Shown here piece after piece: positions 17,479-24,721 of a stretch of 64,000 nt of DNA. Positions within the stretch are counted from its first letter, which is position 1. The number at the start of each line of letters is the position of its first letter. The translations under genes were made by a program, and so were the position numbers. The stretch comes from Lachnospiraceae bacterium (GTDB taxonomy: Bacteria; Bacillota; Clostridia; Lachnospirales; Lachnospiraceae). The stretch is from assembly GCA_024691425.1 (NCBI GenBank), contig JAILNQ010000016.1, positions 21,789-85,788 on the forward strand, given 5' to 3'. The notes beneath the pieces are model-generated. The model had not been told where the DNA came from and ran no database searches. It saw only the letters and a program-made list of their open reading frames with translations.

Positions 17479-18135
17479 ATGAAAACAGTTCACAGCAATG
17501 ACCTTCTCGACCCTTCCGGATTCGTGGTTCTGTCGGATCACGTTCCGGACATAGTTCAGGAGATACGATATTATTCAACTTACAATTTCATAGGCGATAA
17601 GATCGACGGATACGAGGAGCCGTGCGCGCTGCTCACGATCGAAGCCGCAAGAGCCTTAAAGGCCGTAAGCCACGAAATGATAGTAAGAGGCTGCCGTCTC
17701 AAGGTATTCGATGCATACCGTCCGGCTTGTGCCGTCAAGCATTTCGTGCTCTGGGGAATAGAGGATACCGACATACGCATGAAACCATACTTCTATCCGA
17801 AGCTTGAAAAACAGGATCTGTTCTCGAAGGGGTATGTTGCAAGCCGTTCAAGCCACAGCCGCGGAAGCACCGTGGACTTAACGCTTCTTGACATGCAGAC
17901 CGGAAAAGAGCTCGACATGGGGAGCCCGTTCGACCTGTTCGATCCGATCTCCCATCCGGACTGCAGGGATGTTACCGACAGCCAGTACGAAAACCGGATG
18001 ATGCTGCAGCAGGTCATGGTACGCAACGGCTTTTCTCCGATCGGCTGTGAATGGTGGCACTTCACGCTTACTGACGAGCCTTATCCGGATTCATATTTTG
18101 AATTCCCCGTCTCTTCAGAGTATCTGAAGCGCTAG
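17479..18135 (+). CDS. D-alanyl-D-alanine dipeptidase family protein (VanX-like, M15D)
   Basis: A 218-residue zinc peptidase of the M15D family, which cleaves free D-Ala-D-Ala. Zinc and catalytic residues are present: DAYRP near residue 80, SSHSRGSTVD (SxHxxGxxxD) near 119-128 and EWWHF near 194-198. There is no signal peptide, so it acts in the cytoplasm. I choose ATG 17479 since AGGAGG lies upstream at 17461 and upstream in-frame codons lack similarity. There is no vanH, vanA or vanRS nearby, so vancomycin resistance is not implied; D,D-dipeptide recycling is a simpler reading. Next comes a zinc-ribbon membrane protein, then a MurD-type ligase. Confidence 0.85.
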   Translation: MKTVHSNDLLDPSGFVVLSDHVPDIVQEIRYYSTYNFIGDKIDGYEEPCALLTIEAARALKAVSHEMIVRGCRLKVFDAYRPACAVKHFVLWGIEDTDIRMKPYFYPKLEKQDLFSKGYVASRSSHSRGSTVDLTLLDMQTGKELDMGSPFDLFDPISHPDCRDVTDSQYENRMMLQQVMVRNGFSPIGCEWWHFTLTDEPYPDSYFEFPVSSEYLKR

Positions 18136-18150
18136 CCATACGCCGGAATA

Positions 18151-18179
18151 TTGTGTTATACCAAGGAAAATGATATAAT
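18151..18179 (+). promoter_or_regulatory. promoter of the zinc-ribbon membrane protein gene
   Basis: TTGTGT at 18151-18156, 17 bases, then TATAAT at 18174-18179 preceded by TGA (extended -10). It is one of the best promoters in the window. The AAGGAGG site and the ATG at 18218 follow. Confidence 0.75.
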
Positions 18180-18217
18180 AACTGTTAAGTGATTTTATTA
18201 TTTAAGGAGGTACTGTT

Positions 18218-18664
18218 ATGGCTTTTTGTTCAAACTGCGGCAGAGAAATCCCTGAAGGCGCAACCGCATGCCCTTCATGCGGAGCATCAATCGTAACCGA
18301 GGTCGCAACCGTTGAAACCAACTGGGATCATACAGAGGATTTTGATGCTCAGGATATTTCCGATAACAAAGTGTATGCGCTTTCAGCATATGTTTTCTCT
18401 TTCCTCGGCATAATCCTCTGCCACATTCTTGCTAAGGAATCGCCTTATGCGCAGTTCCATGCACGTGAAGCTCTTAAGCTCGATCTCGTGACCGTTGTCG
18501 TTTACATTCTTTCGGTCTTCTTCTGCTGGACATGCATAGCTCCGGTAGCAGGTGCGGTCGTTATCCTCATACTTGCTGTAGTAAGAGTCATCTGCTTCAT
18601 TCAGGTGTGCAAGGGACAGGCAAAGGAGCCTTGGCTCATCCGCTCTATCGCATTTCTTAAGTAA
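18218..18664 (+). CDS. zinc-ribbon membrane protein, DUF4870-like
   Basis: A 148-residue protein. Residues 4-22 are a zinc ribbon (CSNCGREIPEGATACPSCG). After an acidic linker, three hydrophobic segments (about 52-72, 90-110 and 112-135) form a small membrane domain with the QFHAREALKL motif between the first two, as in DUF4870-type proteins. The function of such proteins is unknown. It has its own promoter, a strong ribosome site and a terminator directly after it, so it is a single-gene transcript. Confidence 0.8.
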   Translation: MAFCSNCGREIPEGATACPSCGASIVTEVATVETNWDHTEDFDAQDISDNKVYALSAYVFSFLGIILCHILAKESPYAQFHAREALKLDLVTVVVYILSVFFCWTCIAPVAGAVVILILAVVRVICFIQVCKGQAKEPWLIRSIAFLK

Positions 18665-18683
18665 AAATGTCTGACGGATTTTC

Positions 18684-18709
18684 GCACCCGCCAGGAGGCG
18701 GGTGCTTTT
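18684..18709 (+). terminator. intrinsic terminator after the zinc-ribbon gene
   Basis: Nine-base perfect stem GCACCCGCC/GGCGGGTGC (18684-18692 with 18697-18705), four-base loop, then TTTTC. It sits 20 bases beyond the stop codon. Confidence 0.85.
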
Positions 18710-18731
18710 CTGTCTGAAAACTGTATAAGTA

Positions 18732-18740
18732 TGGTATAAT
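18732..18740 (+). promoter_or_regulatory. extended -10 promoter placing the transcript start at the murD ATG
   Basis: TGGTATAAT (18732-18740) is an extended -10 with a perfect hexamer. The -35 region is poor. Only six bases separate it from ATG 18747, so transcription would begin at or within one base of the start codon. Confidence 0.65.
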
Positions 18741-18746
18741 AGCTTT

Positions 18747-19931
18747 ATGAACACGTACGATAAGTTCAACGACAAGAGAATACTCATCTGGGGATACGGG
18801 CGCGAGGGCAAGTCCACGGAGCATTTCCTGAAAAGGTTCTGCCATCCGGCTCTCGTCGATATTTTCGAAGGAAAGCGCGAAGACATCGACGAGAACAGAT
18901 ACGACTTCATAGTCAAAAGTCCCGGCATCATCATGGATGACGATGACAGCCGGTACACCTCGCAGACGCAGATATTCCTTGAGAACTTCCGCAATCAGAC
19001 GATCGGGATAACCGGCACGAAAGGCAAGAGCACCACGAGTGCACTGCTTCACCATGCACTCGCCGCCGCCGGAAAAAAGGCAGTTCTGCTCGGCAATATC
19101 GGTGAACCCTGTCTTGATTACTTCGGCGAGATCGATGATGATACTGCCGTCGTTTTCGAGATGTCCTGCCATCAGCTCGCGCACGTTACTGTTTCACCCC
19201 ATATAGCGGTTTTCTTAAACCTCTATGAGGAGCATCTCGATTATTACAAAACGTTCGAAAGGTATTTTGCCGCAAAGGCGAACATAACGAAATACCAGAC
19301 GGATAAAGACTTCCTTTTTGTCGGCGGGAATGTCCCGAGGCTTTCTACCGAAGCGAAAACCGCGAGGATCGATTTTAACGCAGTGCCCGATTACAGAATG
19401 AAGATAATCGGACATCACAACAGCTACAATGCGCATTTCGTTTACAGGATCGTAACGGAGCTGTTTTCTATCGATGATATCGCGGCAAGAAGAGCCATCT
19501 CAGATTTCTCGGGCCTTACGCACCGGCTTCAGCTTGCGGGAAGCCGCAATGGTATCGATTTTTATGACGATTCCATTTCCACGATACCGACGGCTACGAT
19601 AGAGGCGCTGTCTGCAGTTCCTAACGCGAAGACAGTCCTTATCGGCGGAATGGACAGAGGCATCAGCTATGATGTTCTGATAGATTTTGTCAATTCACAC
19701 AGCAACTACAACTACATTTTCTCATACGATTCCGGAAAAAGGATATATGAAAAAATAAACAGAACGGACAACTGCTATTATGCGGATGATCTTGAAGCAG
19801 CCGTTAAGCTTGCAATAGAGATCACTCCTGAAGGCTTTGCCGTCATCTTATCTCCCGCTTCGGCAAGCTACGGCTATTTCAAGAACTTTGAAGAGCGCGG
19901 TGAAGTGTTCTGCCGTCTGTGCGGTCTGTGA
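18747..19931 (+). CDS. MurD-type Mur ligase (UDP-MurNAc-L-alanine:glutamate ligase-like)
   Basis: A 394-residue three-domain Mur ligase, shorter than typical MurD (about 450). It has an N-terminal dinucleotide-like fold (ILIWGYGREGKS near 12), the ATP loop GTKGKSTT at 90-97, the carbamylated-lysine region YFAAKANI near 173, and GLTHRLQ near 256. The segments that contact glutamate in classical MurD differ: DSISTIPTAT at 275-284 replaces the DSKATN-type sequence, and SPASASYGYF at 369-378 lacks the usual Asp. The chemistry is surely addition of an amino acid to a UDP-MurNAc substrate; which glutamate isomer is open. It is not in a dcw cluster. No ribosome site precedes the ATG, and the promoter suggests a leaderless mRNA. 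Confidence 0.82.
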   Translation: MNTYDKFNDKRILIWGYGREGKSTEHFLKRFCHPALVDIFEGKREDIDENRYDFIVKSPGIIMDDDDSRYTSQTQIFLENFRNQTIGITGTKGKSTTSALLHHALAAAGKKAVLLGNIGEPCLDYFGEIDDDTAVVFEMSCHQLAHVTVSPHIAVFLNLYEEHLDYYKTFERYFAAKANITKYQTDKDFLFVGGNVPRLSTEAKTARIDFNAVPDYRMKIIGHHNSYNAHFVYRIVTELFSIDDIAARRAISDFSGLTHRLQLAGSRNGIDFYDDSISTIPTATIEALSAVPNAKTVLIGGMDRGISYDVLIDFVNSHSNYNYIFSYDSGKRIYEKINRTDNCYYADDLEAAVKLAIEITPEGFAVILSPASASYGYFKNFEERGEVFCRLCGL

Positions 19932-19989
19932 TCCGGCATGTTCTGACGCACCCGGAAAATACCTTGATTCAGATCAGCAGGAAAGAAGA

Positions 19990-21156
19990 ATGAAGAAAGA
20001 AACGGTTCTGACATTTACCGGCGACATCGGTTTCGACGGATATATGAAGGACAGATGGAAGGATAATGACCTCGTAAGCAGTAAAGTGCGCTCATTTCTC
20101 GCGGACAGCACGCACGTTATCGCGAACATCGAAGGTCCTCTGTACGACGGGAGCCTTAAGGCGCGCGACAATTCCGTTGCTGCTCTCATGCATAGCATAG
20201 ACCCGGACGCGTGCGATTTTCTCTCCGGTATTTCCGACATATGGAACATCTGCAACAATCATATAATGGATGCAGGACCTGAAGGGATAGAAAGCACTAT
20301 AGATATTGCATCCGCTTGCGGTGCCTTAACGCTCGGCGCAGGGATGAACATCGAAGAGGCTTCTTCTCCTGTCATCATTGACGGTGACGTCTCCGTCGGA
20401 ATGATCGGAGTAGGATACCAGCGTGCGTGCAGGAAAGCAGATGATGATGCTGCAGGGTGCTTTTCATGGAGCGACCTTGACAGGATCCGCGAAAGAATAA
20501 AGCTCATCAAAAAAGAATGCAGGTACTGCATAGTCGTCGCGCATGCAGGCGAAGAGTTCACCGCTCTTCCGTCCCCGTACACACGCGAGCGCTACCTGTC
20601 ATATCTTGACATGGGCGCCGACATCGTCGTTGCCCATCATCCTCACGTCGTGAACAATTATGAGCTCATCGGCGATAAAGCGATCTTCTATTCAATAGGG
20701 AATTTCATATTTGATACCAACTATCAGAGAAGCCAGATGTACACCGAGTACGGCGTTCTCTTAAAGTTGCGCCTCGGACAGGATTCGTTCTCGTTCGAGC
20801 CGATGGGGATAAAAGTCGACAGGACGAGCGAGAGGATATGCGAGTGCGGTCTTCCGGATATATTTGCGGATGTTCCTGCAGAAGAATATGAGAAGCTCAA
20901 AGGGCTTGCGGCCGCAGTATTTATCGAGAACACGAAACGGCAGCTGCGCTATATGCGTCCTGATGAGTTCAAAAACGCCACCGAGGATGATTTTTGCCGT
21001 AATTTCTATGAGCCTCTTCGGAGCGGGCGCGTTCCCGGCGAGACGCTCGATATGCAGATAATATATCCGCTCTCCCTCACCGCGAAAGATCTCGCGTGGA
21101 AGAAGAGCGGACTTAAGAAAGTTCTCAGCTATATGCTATCGCAGACTGACATCTGA
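19990..21156 (+). CDS. CapA family protein (PGA_cap, metallophosphatase-like fold)
   Basis: A 388-residue CapA/PgsA-type protein. The start of the fold (LTFTGDIGFDGYM near 8), NICNNHIMDAG near 88, VVAHAGEE near 182, VVAHHPHVV near 215 and FYSIGNFIFDT near 236 are the usual metal-site blocks. Unlike PgsA of polyglutamate capsule systems it has no N-terminal signal or membrane anchor, so it appears cytoplasmic. ATG 19990 is preceded by AGGAAAG; longer upstream frames overlap murD and lack similarity. It lies 58 bases after the MurD-type gene and is probably co-transcribed. Substrate unknown. Confidence 0.82.
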   Translation: MKKETVLTFTGDIGFDGYMKDRWKDNDLVSSKVRSFLADSTHVIANIEGPLYDGSLKARDNSVAALMHSIDPDACDFLSGISDIWNICNNHIMDAGPEGIESTIDIASACGALTLGAGMNIEEASSPVIIDGDVSVGMIGVGYQRACRKADDDAAGCFSWSDLDRIRERIKLIKKECRYCIVVAHAGEEFTALPSPYTRERYLSYLDMGADIVVAHHPHVVNNYELIGDKAIFYSIGNFIFDTNYQRSQMYTEYGVLLKLRLGQDSFSFEPMGIKVDRTSERICECGLPDIFADVPAEEYEKLKGLAAAVFIENTKRQLRYMRPDEFKNATEDDFCRNFYEPLRSGRVPGETLDMQIIYPLSLTAKDLAWKKSGLKKVLSYMLSQTDI

Positions 21157-21165
21157 TGTGAGCAA

Positions 21166-22539
21166 TTACATGGGAGGAAGGTTTGCAATGCTCTTCTTAA
21201 GATCTTCATCTGTCGGGATATAGTCTGTCATTTCACCGTCATTGTATTTCTGATAAGCAACAAGATCGAAGTAACCGGTTCCGGTAAGTCCGAAGACGAT
21301 CGTCTTCTCCTCGCCAGTCTCCTTGCACTTAAGTGCTTCATCCATCGCAACCTTTATAGCGTGGCTGCTCTCAGGCGCAGGAAGTATTCCTTCAGTTCTC
21401 GCGAACTTCGTTGCGGCCTCGAACACGCTCGTCTGCTCTACAGATACAGCTTCCATGTATCCGTCGGCGTACAGCTGCGAAAGGATAGGGCTCATGCCGT
21501 GATACCTAAGGCCGCCCGCATGGTTCGCCGAAGGGATGAAATCGCTTCCGAGAGTATACATCTTCGCAAGAGGACATACCATTCCGGTGTCGCAGAAATC
21601 GTATGCGTAAACGCCTCTCGTGAAGCTCGGGCAGCTTGCGGGTTCAACTGCGATGATGCGGTAATCCTTCTCGCCGCGAAGCTTCTCGCCCATGAACGGG
21701 GCGATGAGACCGCCGAGGTTTGAACCGCCGCCTGCACAGCCTATGATCATGTCGGGAACTATTCCGTATTTATCAAGAGCGGCCTTCGTCTCAAGACCTA
21801 TGATGCTCTGGTGTAAAAGCACCTGGTTCAGCACGCTTCCGAGAACGTATCTGTAACCTTCGTTCGTCGTTGCGACTTCAACTGCCTCTGAGATCGCGCA
21901 TCCGAGGCTTCCGGTCGTACCGGGATGCTCAGCGTTGATCTTCTTTCCGATCTGCGTTTCCATTGAAGGCGAAGGTGTTACGCTTGCGCCGTATGTTCTC
22001 ATGACTTCACGTCTGAAAGGCTTCTGCTCATATGATACCTTTACCATGAACACCTTGAGGTCAAGGCCGAGGTATGCGCACGCCATTGAAAGCGCCGTTC
22101 CCCACTGTCCTGCTCCGGTCTCGGTAGTAAGTCCTTTAAGGCCCTGTTCCTTTGCGTAGTATGCCTGAGCTATGGCTGAATTGAGCTTATGGCTTCCGCT
22201 CGTGTTGTTACCCTCGAACTTGTAGTAGATCTTAGCGGGAGTGCCGAGAGCTTCTTCAAGGCAGTACGCACGTACGAGCGGTGAAGGACGGTACATCTTG
22301 TAGAAATCGAGTATCTTCTGGGGGATATCGAAATAAGCCGTGTCATTGTCAAGCTCCTGCTTGATAAGCTCATCACAGAATACAGGACGCAGGTCATCAA
22401 AACCCATCGGCTCCTTCGTGCCCGGATTGATGAGCGGTGCGGGCTTGTTCTTCATGTCGGATCTGACATTGTACCACCTGGTCGGCATCTCGTTCTCGTT
22501 AAGGTAGATCTTGTACGGGATTTTCTTTTCTTCACTCAT
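21166..22539 (-). CDS. TrpB-like PLP enzyme (TrpB2 type)
   Basis: A 457-residue fold-type II PLP enzyme of the TrpB2 group, making tryptophan from indole (or indole derivatives) and serine. The PLP lysine sits in NTSGSHKLNSAIAQAYYA. The phosphate-binding glycine run is IGCAGGGSNLGG. The N-terminal extension with MPTRWYNVRSD is characteristic of TrpB2. No trpA or other trp gene is near; TrpB2 genes are often free-standing and may salvage indole. ATG 22539 has AAAGGA upstream. A Trp-specific T-box leader precedes the gene. It ends 9 bases from the convergent CapA gene with no terminator visible between them. Confidence 0.92.
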   Translation of the reverse strand: MSEEKKIPYKIYLNENEMPTRWYNVRSDMKNKPAPLINPGTKEPMGFDDLRPVFCDELIKQELDNDTAYFDIPQKILDFYKMYRPSPLVRAYCLEEALGTPAKIYYKFEGNNTSGSHKLNSAIAQAYYAKEQGLKGLTTETGAGQWGTALSMACAYLGLDLKVFMVKVSYEQKPFRREVMRTYGASVTPSPSMETQIGKKINAEHPGTTGSLGCAISEAVEVATTNEGYRYVLGSVLNQVLLHQSIIGLETKAALDKYGIVPDMIIGCAGGGSNLGGLIAPFMGEKLRGEKDYRIIAVEPASCPSFTRGVYAYDFCDTGMVCPLAKMYTLGSDFIPSANHAGGLRYHGMSPILSQLYADGYMEAVSVEQTSVFEAATKFARTEGILPAPESSHAIKVAMDEALKCKETGEEKTIVFGLTGTGYFDLVAYQKYNDGEMTDYIPTDEDLKKSIANLPPM

Positions 22540-22623
22540 GATTTTTTCCTTTCTGCCTATCGGCAATCTGCTTAGTTTCCCGCGAAATATCGCGGCGCTA
22601 TGAGTTACAGCTGAGACAGAAAT

Positions 22624-22659
22624 AAAAAAAACCTGTCCCTGCTTTTATGCTGGGACAGG
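22624..22659 (-). terminator. T-box regulated terminator upstream of trpB2
   Basis: On the minus strand CCTGTCCC and GGGACAGG pair (22659-22652 with 22639-22632) around a 12-base loop, followed by eight T residues. The 5' arm follows the T-box sequence closely, as expected for the terminator that competes with the antiterminator. Confidence 0.9.
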
Positions 22660-22902
22660 ATGAAAAATCATTTCCTGCGGTGCCACCCGGCTTGGTACTT
22701 TCGTACCCACTCATGCGTACTATCATACGCTGATCTTTGTTAACGGAGGACCAATCTCCGGCTCGCATACTGTAATTTCAGCTCGCCCTCAGGAGTCCAT
22801 TCGCTTCCGGTCTCATTACCGCCATCTCACCGCCGGCGGCTCTCTCAGGTCTTACGACTGTTAATGAGGTTGTCGGAAGTTACTCACTCTCCTTCAACAG
22901 TT
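22624..22902 (-). promoter_or_regulatory. tryptophan-specific T-box riboswitch
   Basis: A leader of about 280 bases in front of trpB2 has all main T-box parts on the minus strand. The T-box sequence GGGTGGCACCGCAG is complementary to 22675-22688. The Stem I base pairs GGAG/CTCC and CTTCCG/CGGAAG enclose an internal loop with GAGTAA on the 5' side and CGAATGGA on the 3' side. The specifier triplet after GAA is TGG (complement of 22797-22799), followed by A, so it reads Trp. A terminator with a T-run ends the leader. Uncharged tRNA-Trp should stabilise the antiterminator and switch the gene on. This fills the gene-free stretch 22540-22957. Confidence 0.92.
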
Positions 22903-22908
22903 TAATAC

Positions 22909-22938
22909 ATTATTACACTAAAGTTTTTCGTATGTCAA
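22909..22938 (-). promoter_or_regulatory. promoter of the T-box/trpB2 transcript
   Basis: Perfect TTGACA (22938-22933) on the minus strand with AATAAT (22914-22909) 18 bases on. The transcript would start near 22902, just before Stem I of the T-box. Confidence 0.65.
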
Positions 22939-22957
22939 CAGCTTTTTTTCTTTTTGC

Positions 22958-24058
22958 TCATTTACGCTCCTGATATATGTCGATGATGTTGAATTCGGAT
23001 CTGCAGCCCGTCTTAAACTTCACGGCCCAGTCTGAAATGCCGTCAGTCACTATGAAAACCGTTCCGTTACGCACTTCCATGCCGCGCACTCTGTCATTCG
23101 ATGAGACGAGCGGCTGTATGTACTCAAGCGGGAAAAGCTGGCCTCCGTGGGTATGGCCGGAAAGCACGAGATCGACATCGGCTGCGGCTTCCGCATCATA
23201 ATCCGTGGGCTGATGGTCGAGCACGATATCGTATTTATCTTTATCAAGGTCTGCGACAAGTTCAGAGATATCAAGCCTGTCCGAACCCATATAGCCGCTG
23301 TCGCGCCTTCCGGTGATGTAGAACCTGCCATCGACCAGCACGCTCTCATCTTCGAGAACAGTAACGCCGTTCTTTGTAAGCTCCGCTATAAGGTCGTCGC
23401 CGTCATATCCTCTTGCGCTTTTGCTGTATCCCCTGTCATGATTTCCGAAGCAGAAAAATACTCCGTACTTTGACTTAAAATTACCGAGCGCGGCACATGC
23501 ATCGATCATGTCGGCCTTTGACGTCGAATCATCGACGAAGTCGCCGGTTATAACAAGAACATCCGGCTCAGCTTCCTCTATCCTGTCTAATCTCTTTCCG
23601 AATCCTTTGCCCGAAAATCCGCACCCGATGTGCGAATCAGCGATGTGCGCCACCCGTACGTGCCCTATCTGCTTGTCGGTTCCAAGATCATAATCAGTCT
23701 CCCACAGGCCGTGCATGAGCCACCAGCCTATGATAAGATAGATGACGCCAAAAGAGAGTGCGGCAATATCCGCATAACGCCCATTGAATTCCTTCTTGGA
23801 AATCCTGCGATAAATAAACGCTAGAAGATCAGTGATGAGCATGAAGACTGCTAAATGGATCACTATGACGATCGCATTGGTTACATCAAAAATAACAATG
23901 AGCGCCACAACCGCAGCCAAAGCTCCCGCAACGCTCATTATTCTCTCAGCCGTCTTCCCCGCTTTCGCGAAGATCCCGCTTTTCCTTATTTTGCCTGCCA
24001 TGTATAAAAGCGCTGCAATCCCTGCAAGTATTGCAGCTGCGAAAATTATAAGCCACAT
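22958..24058 (-). CDS. membrane-bound metallophosphoesterase
   Basis: A 366-residue protein with four N-terminal membrane helices (about 2-20, 40-62, 64-85, 100-118) and a calcineurin-like phosphoesterase domain from residue 133. Metal-site motifs are complete: HIADSHIG, TGDFVDD, FGNHDRG and LSGHTHGGQ. The order matches YkuE/YaeI-like proteins. It probably hydrolyses a lipid- or membrane-linked phosphate; the substrate is not apparent. Its first 13 bases overlap the end of the upstream SGNH hydrolase gene, so the two form an operon. No clear terminator separates its end from the trpB2 promoter. Confidence 0.85.
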   Translation of the reverse strand: MWLIIFAAAILAGIAALLYMAGKIRKSGIFAKAGKTAERIMSVAGALAAVVALIVIFDVTNAIVIVIHLAVFMLITDLLAFIYRRISKKEFNGRYADIAALSFGVIYLIIGWWLMHGLWETDYDLGTDKQIGHVRVAHIADSHIGCGFSGKGFGKRLDRIEEAEPDVLVITGDFVDDSTSKADMIDACAALGNFKSKYGVFFCFGNHDRGYSKSARGYDGDDLIAELTKNGVTVLEDESVLVDGRFYITGRRDSGYMGSDRLDISELVADLDKDKYDIVLDHQPTDYDAEAAADVDLVLSGHTHGGQLFPLEYIQPLVSSNDRVRGMEVRNGTVFIVTDGISDWAVKFKTGCRSEFNIIDIYQERK

Positions 24059-24693
24059 ACGGAAATTACCGATTCCTTTACAAGCTCTGCCAGCTTCGCA
24101 TGTCCTTCAGGATCAAGATGAAGATGGTCAGTATCTCCGGCACTTATCTTGTCAGTCGCATTGAGGAAGAAGCATCCGTACTGCTCAGCAACAAGCTTAT
24201 ACCATGCCGCAAGCTCTTTCGATCTTGCGACCGTATCGCCGCCTCCGAAGAACGGTGCAAAATATGACTCCTCAAAAGGCTCAGACAGAGCCGGCGGAGA
24301 GATTATGAGTATTTTCATGTCAGGACACGACAGATAGTGCTCACAGTATCCTCTGATCTTCATCAGCATGTTCTGAAGGCTTCCTGCGATATCGGGTGCA
24401 GGAAGAGAGAATTTCAGCTTCAGATCGTTCGTCCCGAGCATGATAATAAGAAGGTCGGGGCGCTTTGTCTCAAGCATAGGGAGCACATAGTCCATGCCGC
24501 ACTTCGTGCCGCCTTCCCACGGATCGTCATTGGCGATCGTTCTTCCGTTCTGGCCTTCCTCGAAGATCTCATAGCCGTCCCCGAGAAGCTTCGCTAGCCT
24601 CTTCGGCCAGCGCGTGTTCTCGTCGAATCTTCCCCCTGTTGCAGGGTCGTATCCGTATGTATTCGAATCGCCGAAGCAGACAATCTTCTTCAT
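24046..24693 (-). CDS. SGNH/GDSL family hydrolase (arylesterase-like)
   Basis: A 215-residue SGNH hydrolase. Block I CFGDSNTYGYDP holds the serine nucleophile near residue 9, block III MLGTNDLKL the Asn near 80, and block V DTDHLHLDPEGHA the Asp and His near 190. No signal peptide is present, so it is cytoplasmic. ATG 24693 is chosen because AAGGAGG lies directly upstream. These enzymes remove acyl or acetyl groups from esters or carbohydrates. The overlap with the metallophosphoesterase gene implies joint expression, but a common pathway is not obvious. Confidence 0.85.
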   Translation of the reverse strand: MKKIVCFGDSNTYGYDPATGGRFDENTRWPKRLAKLLGDGYEIFEEGQNGRTIANDDPWEGGTKCGMDYVLPMLETKRPDLLIIMLGTNDLKLKFSLPAPDIAGSLQNMLMKIRGYCEHYLSCPDMKILIISPPALSEPFEESYFAPFFGGGDTVARSKELAAWYKLVAEQYGCFFLNATDKISAGDTDHLHLDPEGHAKLAELVKESVISVCGL

Positions 24694-24721
24694 CGCATTC
24701 CTCCTTATCGGCCGCCTGTTC

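Noticed and set aside
17479..18135. Vancomycin-resistance gene vanX.
   Set aside because: Only the dipeptidase is present; vanH, vanA-type ligase and vanRS are absent nearby, and M15D dipeptidases occur in non-resistant bacteria.
19990..21156. Part of a polyglutamate capsule operon (pgsBCA).
   Set aside because: No pgsB or pgsC is near, and the protein lacks the signal/membrane anchor of PgsA.
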